Shown here in pieces: positions 1-6,498 of a stretch of DNA of 10,873 nt. The DNA comes from Candidatus Latescibacterota bacterium. Its GTDB lineage: Bacteria; Latescibacterota; UBA2968; UBA8231. Below the pieces are notes generated by a model. That model was given only the letters and a program-made list of their open reading frames with translations, had not been told where the DNA came from and searched no databases. The stretch spans positions 1 through 10,873 of the forward strand of contig JAJDYK010000034.1 in assembly GCA_022825185.1 (NCBI GenBank), in the 5' to 3' direction. How positions within the stretch are numbered: the first letter of the stretch is position 1; each line of letters starts with the position of its first letter. The translations under genes and the position numbers were made by a program.

Positions 1-375
1 CGGGTCATAGGACATGGCCACGCGCACGCCGTTGACGACGCCGTCAAACGACTCGTCGAGCGCGAGGATCGGGCTCGATGGATCGCCTCCGCCGCCTTCG
101 GGGCCTTCGACATGGCCGCTGGTCTCACTACCCTCGCCTCCGCCGCCTTCGCCACCACCTGCACTGGCGACTAAACGGCCTGCTCCGCCTTCACTGCCTT
201 CACCACCTTCGTGGCCTTCGCCATTTGCGTTGCCCCTGTGTTCTCCGGCTGACTCAGACCTGCCGGATTCAGCGTTTTCGCCGGCGGACTTTATTGGATT
301 ATCAGCACAGCTAATTATTCCAATAAATGCGGGAATAAGCACCGCAACGATTGGTTTGCTCATGTTGAGTTTCAT
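1..375 (-). CDS. Gly/Glu-rich lipoprotein, 3' end outside the window
   Basis: An open frame on the minus strand starts at ATG 375-373 and runs 125 codons without a stop to the window edge, so the C-terminus is missing. A strong ribosome site (GGAGGAAA) lies 7 bases upstream. Residues 1-22 form a lipoprotein signal peptide: Lys at 2 and 7, a hydrophobic stretch, then I-I-S-C with the lipid-accepting Cys at 23. Residues about 32-96 are low complexity, almost entirely Gly, Glu, Ser, His and Ala. After that a more ordered segment begins (LALDESFDGVVNGVRVAMSYD). This segment resembles the start of small FxLYD-like beta-sandwich domains I recall from lipoproteins of uncultured bacteria; that assignment is inference. 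The gene is divergent from the histidine kinase gene and has its own sigma-54 promoter, so the sigma-54 activator next door probably controls it. An internal start at codon 5 is possible but has a poorer ribosome site. Function is unknown. Confidence 0.8.
   Translation of the reverse strand, partial: MKLNMSKPIVAVLIPAFIGIISCADNPIKSAGENAESGRSESAGEHRGNANGEGHEGGEGSEGGAGRLVASAGGGEGGGGEGSETSGHVEGPEGGGGDPSSPILALDESFDGVVNGVRVAMSYDP
83..151. repeat. 18-bp direct repeat inside the lipoprotein low-complexity region
   Basis: The 18-base sequence TCGCCTCCGCCGCCTTCG occurs at 83-100 and again at 134-151 (plus strand). On the coding (minus) strand each copy encodes a Glu-Gly-Gly-Gly-Gly type run. The repeat is part of a wider GGYGAAGG-rich tract (about 85-280), which could expand or contract by slippage. 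Confidence 0.75.
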
Positions 376-470
376 GATATTTCCTCCGATTTAAGCGGGT
401 AGTTCAAACTATGAACGCCGTGTTGCTGCATTGTGCATTTTTTGCCATGGCATTGGACACCTTTCTGTTG

Positions 471-487
471 AGCAATTCCCGTGCCAA
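471..487 (-). promoter_or_regulatory. Sigma-54 (RpoN) -24/-12 promoter of the lipoprotein gene
   Basis: Read on the minus strand from 487 to 471 the sequence is TTGGCACGGGAATTGCT. This fits the sigma-54 consensus (YTGGCACG-N4-TTGCW) at every conserved base, with the required 10 bases between the invariant GG (485-484) and GC (473-472). Transcription should start near 460, leaving a leader of about 85 bases before the lipoprotein ATG. I looked for the same core (TGGCAC plus spaced TTGC, both strands) by eye elsewhere in the window and found no second match. A sigma-54 activator gene lies about 1.7 kb away, facing the opposite direction. Confidence 0.85.
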
Positions 488-539
488 CGAAAAAGACACT
501 GAATCAAAGGGGTTTTAGGGCAGATTTTGGAATGGGACG

Positions 540-575
540 CGGCAAATTTTTGTCGAGGACGGCAGAAATTTGCCG
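540..575. promoter_or_regulatory. Inverted repeat, candidate upstream activator site
   Basis: The arms CGGCAAATTTTTGTC (540-554) and GGCAGAAATTTGCCG (561-575) pair at 13 of 15 positions around a 6-base spacer. The dyad lies about 80-115 bp upstream of the predicted sigma-54 start site, where activators of this class usually bind. It sits in the shared intergenic space, so it could also mediate autoregulation of the kinase operon. The repeat is seen directly; its role is inferred. Confidence 0.5.
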
Positions 576-684
576 GGGAAGGGATTTTTCCGATAAATTC
601 AGTGGAGGCTCAACACACGGCCTACGCCATGGAGCAATTTTTTATCAGGTCGCTATTCATTGATTACTACGTGCGAAAAAGCGC

Positions 685-2154
685 ATGAAGATCCGACTCC
701 AAACCAAGACGACCCTCACCATTGCGCTGCTCGTGGTCTTGGTTTTGACGGCTAGTAGTTATCTATTCTACGACACGGCAAAGCGTGCGCTCGACGCCGA
801 GATGGGCGAACGGCTCGTGGCGGTCGCCAAGACCTCTGCCGCACAACTCAACGGACTCAACGGAAGCTACTTGAGCGTGCTCCAGCCGGGCGACGAAGAC
901 AGGCGGTTGTACGGGAGGCTGCAAAAGCAGCTACAGTCTATGCGCGATGCTTCCGAAGCGCGGGCGATGTACGTGATCGACCTTGAATACAAAAGCCTCG
1001 TCGATTCCCGCCTCGATGTGCCCATTGGCAGTCAATACCACTCACTGGGCGAAGACAGAGTCCATATTGACCAAGCCAAGCGAGGGATAGGGGCTGCCTC
1101 CGTCGCCTTTCACGGCAAAGACGATGTTTTTTATCGGTCGGCGTATGCGCCCATCCGCGACGAAGACGGTGATATCGTCGCCATCCTCGCCGTGGATGCG
1201 AGTGTGCTGTTTCTCGAAACCCTCGCGGGGATGAGCCGCAACATGGTACTCATCGGCGTCGTTGGTATGGTTTTTGCAGTTGTTCTCAGCATCTTTTTAG
1301 CTCGGTCGATCGTCGTGCCGATTGAGAGACTCTCGCAAGCGACCCAACAGATTAAGGCCGGGGCGTTCGGGACGCAGGTTGAAGCGCGCAGCAAAGACGA
1401 AGTCGGCGAACTAGCCACGACATTCAACGAGATGAGTATCGCGATTCAAGAGCGGGACCAGCAGGTATCGCGCATGGCCGAAGAGCTTCGACAGCTATCG
1501 GCCGGGCTCGCCCATGAAGTCAGAAACCCGCTTAACGGGATGCGTATTTTTCTAGGCTTGCTCAAACGCCAAATCCCCGCTGACCCAAAGGCAGAGCAAC
1601 TGATTGAACAAGTAGATGGCGAAGTGCAGTCCTTGAATCAGCTAGTCAGCGAATTTCTCGACTTTGCGCGTCCGACGCCGTTGCAGACCGAGCCGGTGGA
1701 CTTGGCGGACGTAGTCGCTTCAGTACTGGCGCTGCTCGATGCGGAGTTGCGTGCGGGAACTATCGAGGTGCAAACGGTAAACTTGGACACCTTGCCCACC
1801 ATCGAAGCAGACGCCGACCAACTCAAGTGGGTGTTCACCAATCTGGTCAAGAATGCTGCTCAAGCAATCGACCGGGGCGGAACCATCGCCATCGAAGGTT
1901 TTGTCGATGCGGACGCCGATGCCATCCGCGTCGAGGTTCGGGATACCGGAGTGGGTATGTCCCCCGAGACGGCGGAACGCGCTTTTATCCCGTTTTTCAC
2001 CACGAAAGACCAGGGCACGGGGCTGGGGTTGGCCATCGTCAAACGGCTGGTCGAGCATCACCAAGGCACGATCGAATGCACGAGTAAGCAAGGCGACGGT
2101 ACGACGTTTGCCCTCAAACTGCCGACGACTATGGAGCGAGAAAGACAGGCATGA
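685..2154 (+). CDS. Membrane sensor histidine kinase (NtrB/ZraS/AtoS type)
   Basis: This 489-residue protein has the full layout of a membrane sensor kinase. TM1 is about residues 9-28, an extracytoplasmic sensing domain about 29-185 (length fits a Cache-like fold, not proven), and TM2 about 188-208. A HAMP linker spans about 209-262. The HisKA H-box is LAHEVRNPLNGMR with phospho-acceptor His277. The ATPase domain has an N box (NLVKNAAQAI, Asn390), G1 box (DTGVGM, Asp420), F box (FIPFFTTK) and G2 box (GTGLGLA). The H-box form HEVRNPL is typical of kinases that pair with sigma-54 regulators. ATG 685 is the first start after an in-frame stop at 661-663; the ribosome site is weak. The stop overlaps the next gene's start by 4 bases (ATGA), so the two are translationally coupled. 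The ligand is unknown; linked downstream genes suggest an envelope signal. Confidence 0.95.
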   Translation: MKIRLQTKTTLTIALLVVLVLTASSYLFYDTAKRALDAEMGERLVAVAKTSAAQLNGLNGSYLSVLQPGDEDRRLYGRLQKQLQSMRDASEARAMYVIDLEYKSLVDSRLDVPIGSQYHSLGEDRVHIDQAKRGIGAASVAFHGKDDVFYRSAYAPIRDEDGDIVAILAVDASVLFLETLAGMSRNMVLIGVVGMVFAVVLSIFLARSIVVPIERLSQATQQIKAGAFGTQVEARSKDEVGELATTFNEMSIAIQERDQQVSRMAEELRQLSAGLAHEVRNPLNGMRIFLGLLKRQIPADPKAEQLIEQVDGEVQSLNQLVSEFLDFARPTPLQTEPVDLADVVASVLALLDAELRAGTIEVQTVNLDTLPTIEADADQLKWVFTNLVKNAAQAIDRGGTIAIEGFVDADADAIRVEVRDTGVGMSPETAERAFIPFFTTKDQGTGLGLAIVKRLVEHHQGTIECTSKQGDGTTFALKLPTTMERERQA

Positions 2155-3488
2155 GCCGGATACTGATTGCCGACGACCATAAAAGCACCAGAGAAGGGCT
2201 CGCCCTCGCGCTTGGGGGGCTAGGGCATTCGACCCATGTTGCATCTGACGGAGAGGATGCGATCGCCGCGGTCGGGAAGTACTCTTTCGATTTGGCCATG
2301 GTCGATATCCAGATGCCAAAGAAGACCGGGATTGAAGTCCTCGAAGCCTTTGCTGAGATCTCGCCCGAAACGAGTGTCGTAATGATGACGGCTTTCGGCA
2401 CGATCGATTTGGCCGTTGAGGCTATGCAAAAGGGGGCGGTGGATTTTATAACCAAACCGTACACGCTCGAACAGATTGAAGTAAAAATTGAACAGGCGCT
2501 TGCCGGACGCCGTCTCAGTCAAGAAAACGCCTACCTGCGCCGAGAGGACGAGCTGCGCTACAGCTTCGACGAGATCATGGGTGAAAGCCCGCAGATGCAA
2601 GCGGTCTTTCGCAGGATACAAACGGCCGCGCCAACCCATTCGACCGTGCTCATCGGCGGGGAAAGTGGCACTGGGAAAGAGCTGGTTGCCCGCGCGATCC
2701 ACCAGCACAGTACGCGCCGGGAAAAACCCTTCGTCAAAGTCAATTGCGCGGCGCTGGCCGAGGGCGTGCTGGAAAGCGAACTCTTCGGCCATGAGAAAGG
2801 CGCATTTACCCAGGCCGTGAAGATGAAACCCGGTCGTTTCGAGATCGCCGATGGCGGTACGTTGTTCCTCGATGAGATTGGCGAGAGTACGCCGGCGATG
2901 CAGGTCAAACTGCTGCGCGTCCTGCAGGAACGGGAATTCGAGCGGGTCGGGGGAACCCGCTCAATCGCAGTCGATGTCCGGCTCGTCGCCGCGACCAACC
3001 GAAACTTGCCCGACCGCATCAGAGAAGGGGCATTCCGCGAAGATCTGTACTATCGCCTCAACGTGGTGCCCATTGAGGTCCCGCCCTTGCGCGAACGTCG
3101 CGAAGACATTCCGCTGCTGGTGGCCCATTTCCTGCTCAAGTACAACGCCGAGATCGGCAAGAAGGTGTCGTCCGTGCATCCCAGCGCCATGGAATTGCTG
3201 ACGACGCACTCTTGGGCCGGCAATGTCAGGGAACTCGAAAACGCCATTGAACGCGCCGTGGTGTTGGCGCAGGGCAACGAGATTACGTCCGATGACCTCT
3301 CGCTAAACGCGCAATCGCCTGAACACCACCTAGAAAGCGGTACATTGACGGAGCGCGTCGAGGCTTTTGAAAAGCAGCTCTTGTGGGATGCCTATCTAAA
3401 GGCAAACAAGGTCAAAGCGGACGCCGCGAAATTGCTCGGTATCGAGCGAACCACGTTCCGCTACAAATTTGAAAAATACGAACTCTAG
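2151..3488 (+). CDS. NtrC-family sigma-54-dependent response regulator
   Basis: The protein has 445 residues in three domains. The receiver (1-118) has acidic pocket Asp8/Asp9, phospho-acceptor Asp52, Thr80 and Lys102. The AAA+ domain (about 141-380) has Walker A GGESGTGKE (169-177, Lys176), Walker B GGTLFLDE (Asp241, Glu242) and the WAGNVRELEN sensor II motif with Arg360. The Fis-type helix-turn-helix (about 414-443) ends KLLGIERTTFRYKFEKY. The sigma-54-contacting loop reads GAFTQA (217-222) instead of GAFTGA: Gln replaces the second Gly, while the key Phe-Thr is kept. When phosphorylated by the upstream kinase it should form a ring, hydrolyse ATP and open sigma-54 promoters. The divergent promoter at 471-487 is the obvious local target. 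Length and domain order are normal for the family. Confidence 0.95.
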   Translation: MSRILIADDHKSTREGLALALGGLGHSTHVASDGEDAIAAVGKYSFDLAMVDIQMPKKTGIEVLEAFAEISPETSVVMMTAFGTIDLAVEAMQKGAVDFITKPYTLEQIEVKIEQALAGRRLSQENAYLRREDELRYSFDEIMGESPQMQAVFRRIQTAAPTHSTVLIGGESGTGKELVARAIHQHSTRREKPFVKVNCAALAEGVLESELFGHEKGAFTQAVKMKPGRFEIADGGTLFLDEIGESTPAMQVKLLRVLQEREFERVGGTRSIAVDVRLVAATNRNLPDRIREGAFREDLYYRLNVVPIEVPPLRERREDIPLLVAHFLLKYNAEIGKKVSSVHPSAMELLTTHSWAGNVRELENAIERAVVLAQGNEITSDDLSLNAQSPEHHLESGTLTERVEAFEKQLLWDAYLKANKVKADAAKLLGIERTTFRYKFEKYEL

Positions 3489-3511
3489 TCTCTCGGCGAG
3501 CATTCAGGACC

Positions 3512-4405
3512 ATGCTTTTTAGCTGGCGGTGTCTCCTGCTATTTTGCGCCATCTCAATCGAGGCGGTGCCAGCGGCGTTCGCGCAAGAACCAACCCTACA
3601 AAACTTGAGAATACAGATTGAACAACTCGCCGCACAGGTCACAGGCATCTCCGCGGAGAGCAACAAGCTGCTGCGCGAAAACAAGCAGTTGACCGATAGG
3701 ATCCGCACGGCCAAACAAGACCTGCAACAAGGCAGCGACCGACTGCTTGAGCGACAATTGCAGGATGACCTGCAGGCGTCCCGGGAATTGTCGGATCGGA
3801 TCCAAGCGCTCGACGACCGGATCTATGCGCTCACCGAGGAATCGGTCGCCAAGCAACGCCTGCTCGTGGGCATGCTGAATGACGAGATCGAGCGGCTTTC
3901 TGGGGAAGCCCGCGCCGCTAAAGACGCCAAGACCAAGACTCGGATCCTTGCCGAGGTGCTAAAACTTCAGGAAGAAGCAGAAACCTACCGAGAGCAAATG
4001 GCCAGAGAGTCCAGCGAGTTGCTGTTGTCGTTGGATGTCGCCCCAGCGCCAACCGACGGCCCCGATGAAATCCAGCAGAAATTGGCCGTGCTGCAAGACC
4101 AACAGGATATTATACGGAGCAAAATCGAAGAGCTTGACCGGCAGATCCGCGAAACCAGTAAAGCACTCGATTTGCGGCGCAACATGCTGGAGTTGCTCCG
4201 CGACGTTCGCCGCGGCGAAGAAGACGAATTTGATCTCGACCGCAGCCTCGATATCGCCGAGTTGGAAGGAGAGATTGCAGATGCGGAATCGGCGCTGGAG
4301 ATTTGGCGAGCCGAACGGGAGAGCTGGGACGCGAAAGAAAAAATCCACGGTGAGAAAGCGGTACATCTCGCCCAAGAACTCGAGAATATGCTCCGAGGAA
4401 AGTGA
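3512..4405 (+). CDS. Exported coiled-coil protein
   Basis: The protein has 297 residues. Residues 1-24 are a Sec signal peptide (hydrophobic core, then A-A-F-A before Gln25), so the mature protein is periplasmic. It is not a lipoprotein: no Cys follows the cleavage site. The rest is almost wholly helical and charged, rich in Glu, Gln, Arg, Leu and Asp with heptad-like spacing. Two long coiled-coil blocks (about 27-172 and 186-292) are separated by a proline-rich hinge near 176-184 (DVAPAPTDGP). ATG 3512 lies 23 bases after the regulator stop with AGGA just upstream, so it is probably co-transcribed. The next gene starts 12 bases after its stop. I do not recognise a family. A role as a periplasmic spacer or adaptor linked to the outer-membrane protein that follows is inferred from layout only. 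Confidence 0.85.
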   Translation: MLFSWRCLLLFCAISIEAVPAAFAQEPTLQNLRIQIEQLAAQVTGISAESNKLLRENKQLTDRIRTAKQDLQQGSDRLLERQLQDDLQASRELSDRIQALDDRIYALTEESVAKQRLLVGMLNDEIERLSGEARAAKDAKTKTRILAEVLKLQEEAETYREQMARESSELLLSLDVAPAPTDGPDEIQQKLAVLQDQQDIIRSKIEELDRQIRETSKALDLRRNMLELLRDVRRGEEDEFDLDRSLDIAELEGEIADAESALEIWRAERESWDAKEKIHGEKAVHLAQELENMLRGK

Positions 4406-4417
4406 CGGTATCCCCTC

Positions 4418-5545
4418 GTGTCATTGAGAATTGTAGCTGTGATATGGTTGCTCGTGCTGAGCACCCCGTGCCTAGTTTTCGCCGAGTCATCGCTGCGGAT
4501 TAAGCCCTTTTTTGACTTCCGCTACCAGTACGAAGACAATGTCTTGCAGGTGCCGAAGGACTTGGGCGAACAACGGGATTTTGCCGCGTATATATGGGCA
4601 GGGGTCAATGTCAGGGCCGCGCTTGATCCTCGTACGCGCATCGCCGTACGCTATGAGATGGCCCCGCGTCGCTTTGCCGATGTAACCGAGAAGAATCGCT
4701 ACGATCACCTGCTGTCCGGCCTTTGGCACCGCAGGCTTTCCGGCGATGCCACGCTCCTGACCGTCGCCAACCTCGGCCTGCGGCACCAACCCAACGACCG
4801 CATCAACGAATACTTCAAGCAAGACATCAGTGGTCAACTCCAGATACGGTGGAATCCGTCGTGGTCGTCCCGGTTCGGGGCCGAGCTGCGGAACAAGTAC
4901 TTTCCAAACAGCAAACACAGCAGGTATAGCAGTGTCATGGTCCAAGGCGGGCTCAGACGACAGCTCAGCGCGATTGCACATGTTTCCGCTGGTTATCAGG
5001 TGCGCGCGTACCGGGGCGTCATCGATCCGAGAATCATCATATCCGAACTCAACGAGAACGTGGGCGGGATCCGCCAGACCGCCAGCTTCGGGTTTGAGGG
5101 CATGGCCTTGGGGCGGGTGTTGCTGAATTTGCAATATCAGTTTGAAATCGATCTAGCCACCGGCGAACTCCCACGCCAGGAACCGCTTTCTCGCGAGCCT
5201 GAGCAAAGGGGTGAATTGGGCCATCACGACGGCGATGAGGACGATGTTGATTTCAACTTCGCCAACCACCGCATAGGGTCTTTTTTCATCTGGCGACTCG
5301 CGCCGCGTTCCAACGCGAGCCTTGCTGCGCGCCATCATTTCAAGTTATACCAAGATTGGATCGTGCCCGAGACCGGCACCAAAAGGCGCGACAACCTCAC
5401 CCTGTTGCGCTTCGGCTTTAAGCAGGACCTCCGCGACAATTTTGCGGCGCGGCTGGAATACGCATTTGCGACCAACGACTCGAACGACCCCACCCAGAGC
5501 TACGCCGACAACATCTACTCGATGCAACTACAATACTCCTTCTAA
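4418..5545 (+). CDS. Outer-membrane beta-barrel protein
   Basis: The protein has 375 residues and starts at GTG 4418. Residues 1-22 are a signal peptide (hydrophobic core, V-F-A before Glu23). The mature part alternates polar and aromatic/hydrophobic residues in many short strands separated by Asn/Asp/Gly turns. It ends in a strand with terminal Phe (YSMQLQYSF), the signature recognised by the Bam assembly machinery. A loop around 266-279 is rich in His, Asp and Glu (ELGHHDGDEDDVDF) and could bind metal; this is a guess. The barrel probably has a dozen or more strands and resembles BBP2-like outer-membrane proteins, but I cannot name a substrate. It is the last gene of the kinase/regulator cluster. 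Its ribosome site is weak (GAGGAAA about 18 bases upstream), so coupling to the preceding gene is likely. Confidence 0.82.
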   Translation: MSLRIVAVIWLLVLSTPCLVFAESSLRIKPFFDFRYQYEDNVLQVPKDLGEQRDFAAYIWAGVNVRAALDPRTRIAVRYEMAPRRFADVTEKNRYDHLLSGLWHRRLSGDATLLTVANLGLRHQPNDRINEYFKQDISGQLQIRWNPSWSSRFGAELRNKYFPNSKHSRYSSVMVQGGLRRQLSAIAHVSAGYQVRAYRGVIDPRIIISELNENVGGIRQTASFGFEGMALGRVLLNLQYQFEIDLATGELPRQEPLSREPEQRGELGHHDGDEDDVDFNFANHRIGSFFIWRLAPRSNASLAARHHFKLYQDWIVPETGTKRRDNLTLLRFGFKQDLRDNFAARLEYAFATNDSNDPTQSYADNIYSMQLQYSF

Positions 5546-5554
5546 TGGTCGCCA

Positions 5555-5569
5555 GCGTAGAGGCTACGC
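5555..5569 (+). other. Short hairpin after the kinase operon
   Basis: GCGTAG, AGG, CTACGC form a perfect 6-bp stem with a 3-base loop 10 bases after the beta-barrel stop. No T-run follows, so it is at best a weak or factor-assisted terminator or an mRNA 3' stabiliser. Confidence 0.35.
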
Positions 5570-5591
5570 CCGCATTGTCCGTGCCGTAGAT

Positions 5592-5620
5592 AGGACAGTA
5601 TCTACTACATTTACTATATT
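5592..5620 (+). promoter_or_regulatory. Candidate sigma-70-type promoter for the HTH gene
   Basis: AGGACA (5592-5597, 4 of 6 to the -35 consensus) and TATATT (5615-5620, 5 of 6 to the -10 consensus) are separated by 17 bases. The region is distinctly AT-rich. The predicted start near 5627 leaves a leader of about 24 bases with a GGGAGAT ribosome site just before ATG 5651. Confidence 0.4.
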
Positions 5621-5650
5621 CAATATTCACCATATTTAGGGAGATGTAAG

Positions 5651-5881
5651 ATGTACCTAAGTGAACTACGCGAGATTCTCGACAAAGGCGAGAAGCCCGA
5701 TCTATCAAGAGCCGAACTGCTTTCCATTTTTCGGAAGGAGAAGCCTCTAATAGGCAAAGATCGTCTTGAGTTATTCGAGCGACTAGGCCTCCGCGACTAT
5801 CATCTAACACAAGAAGAGGTGGCAGACCTAGTGGGCGTAACGAGATCGCTTGTAGCCCAGTATGACACGAACCGCCTCTAA
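5651..5881 (+). CDS. Small helix-turn-helix DNA-binding protein
   Basis: The 76-residue protein has a good ribosome site (AGGGAGATG, about 5 bases upstream). The C-terminal part (about 52-74, LTQEEVADLVGVTRSLVAQYD) reads as a helix-turn-helix of the Xre/sigma-like type: T-Q-E-E-V-A, then a turn, then a recognition helix. The N-terminal 45 residues are charged and helical with no recognised domain. The protein ends right after the recognition helix, which could mean it is a complete small regulator or the surviving front of a longer one. Codon use includes CTA, ATA and AGA and looks more AT-leaning than the flanking genes, suggesting acquisition with the toxin-antitoxin pair about 50 bases downstream. 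It may regulate that pair; I see no direct proof. Confidence 0.65.
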   Translation: MYLSELREILDKGEKPDLSRAELLSIFRKEKPLIGKDRLELFERLGLRDYHLTQEEVADLVGVTRSLVAQYDTNRL

Positions 5882-5891
5882 TCCCATAACT

Positions 5892-5897
5892 TATAAT
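5892..5897 (+). promoter_or_regulatory. Perfect -10 box before the toxin-antitoxin pair
   Basis: TATAAT matches the -10 consensus exactly in an AT-rich gap. Transcription would start near 5904, about 28 bases before the antitoxin ATG. No good -35 is visible at 16-18 bases, so the promoter may depend on an activator or be only apparent. The overlapping ATAACTTAT is close to palindromic and could be an operator. Confidence 0.35.
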
Positions 5898-5931
5898 TCC
5901 GCATATTTATCGTCCTCTGTGAGGAGATTCG

Positions 5932-6138
5932 ATGATGCAACCGAAGGAAATTGGAAGGCCGGATTCGCGTGACCAGCAGCCGCGAGAGATGCGGCGGATT
6001 CAGATATGGGTCCCCGAAACCCGGACCGAGCGGTTCCGGGCCGAGGCCCATTGCCAGTCGCTCGCAGTGGCGCAAAGCAAGGGCGAACGCGAGGATCAGA
6101 CCTTCATCGAAGCGATCTCAGGCTGCGACCTAACGTGA
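5932..6138 (+). CDS. MazE-like antitoxin (DUF3018 type)
   Basis: The 68-residue protein starts at tandem ATGs (5932/5935) with GAGGAG 5 bases upstream. The stretch RRIQIWVPETRTERFRAEA followed by CQSLAVAQS and EREDQTFIEAIS matches the pattern I know from DUF3018 MazE-like antitoxins, normally an R-P-(I/V)-Q-I-W-V-P-D core followed by E-A-x-x-Q-S and a C-terminal ED-x-x-F-I. It should bind and inhibit the toxin encoded next and repress their shared promoter. The N-terminal 20 residues match the usual charged helix of the family poorly. The stop codon overlaps the toxin start by 4 bases (GTGA), the usual arrangement for such pairs. Confidence 0.8.
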   Translation: MMQPKEIGRPDSRDQQPREMRRIQIWVPETRTERFRAEAHCQSLAVAQSKGEREDQTFIEAISGCDLT

Positions 6139-6494
6139 AGCGCGGCGAAATTTGGACGGTTTCAGCTACCGGCTACGCCGGTAAACCGCGCCCTGCCGTC
6201 GTCGTCCAAAGCGATCATTTCGACGCCACCGCGTCGGTGACGATCTGCGTTTTCACTACCAACGAAACAGAAGCTCCGCTATTCCGCCTGCCGATCAACC
6301 CAAGCGAGAGCAACGGCCTGCGCTCGGTCTCGCGGCTGATGGTAGATAAGATGACCACGGTATCCAGAGAACGGTTGGGGAGGCAGATCGGCTATCTCGA
6401 AGACGCCGATATCGTCCGCTTAAATCGGGCACTCTTGATATTTCTCGGCTTGATCGCCGATGACGCGGAGGAAGATGGTATCGACAATAGTTAG
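6135..6494 (+). CDS. mazF: MazF/PemK-type endoribonuclease toxin
   Basis: The start is GTG 6135, overlapping the antitoxin stop, which gives 119 residues, normal for MazF. Visible landmarks are the opening KRGEIWTV, the K-P-R-P-A-V-V-V motif (Arg19 matches the catalytic Arg of MazF), V-C-x-F-T-T-N-like ICVFTTNE (Thr41/42 near the catalytic Thr), LPINPSESNGL, and a SRLMVDKMTTVSRERLG stretch before the C-terminal helix. Proteins of this SH3-like barrel family cleave single-stranded RNA at short motifs and slow growth when the labile antitoxin is lost. A longer reading from 6006 in the same frame would overlap almost half the antitoxin gene and adds no family-like sequence, so I rejected it. All key residues appear intact, so the toxin is probably functional. 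Confidence 0.88.
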   Translation: MKRGEIWTVSATGYAGKPRPAVVVQSDHFDATASVTICVFTTNETEAPLFRLPINPSESNGLRSVSRLMVDKMTTVSRERLGRQIGYLEDADIVRLNRALLIFLGLIADDAEEDGIDNS

Positions 6495-6498
6495 GCAC

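Larger units (their letters stand above)
376..684. other. Divergent intergenic regulatory region
   Basis: This 309-base region separates the leftward lipoprotein gene from the rightward kinase operon. It holds the sigma-54 promoter, the 36-base inverted repeat and a short perfect palindrome TGCCATGGCA at 443-452, downstream of the predicted start site and thus in the lipoprotein leader. The stretch 481-663 is open in one frame (60 codons from GTG), but its composition is unlike the neighbouring genes and it overlaps the regulatory sites, so I do not call a gene. I could not identify a convincing promoter for the kinase operon. Confidence 0.6.

Noticed and set aside
14..394. 126-codon plus-strand frame rich in Pro and Ser
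   Set aside because: It is the antisense shadow of the lipoprotein gene; the minus strand has the signal peptide, lipobox and ribosome site.
481..663. 60-codon open frame starting with GTG in the divergent intergenic region
   Set aside because: It overlaps the sigma-54 promoter and the inverted repeat, has no ribosome site and no protein-like pattern.
1720..2319. 199-codon minus-strand frame opposite the kinase and regulator genes
   Set aside because: It is antisense to strongly recognisable domains and has no family motifs of its own.
3556..3590. Possible second sigma-54 promoter (TGGCAC on the minus strand near 3567)
   Set aside because: The -24 half is present but there is no TTGC at the required spacing, and it lies inside a coding region.
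6006..6134. N-terminal extension of the MazF toxin
   Set aside because: It overlaps the antitoxin gene and adds no MazF-like sequence; the GTG at 6135 gives normal length and the usual 4-base overlap.
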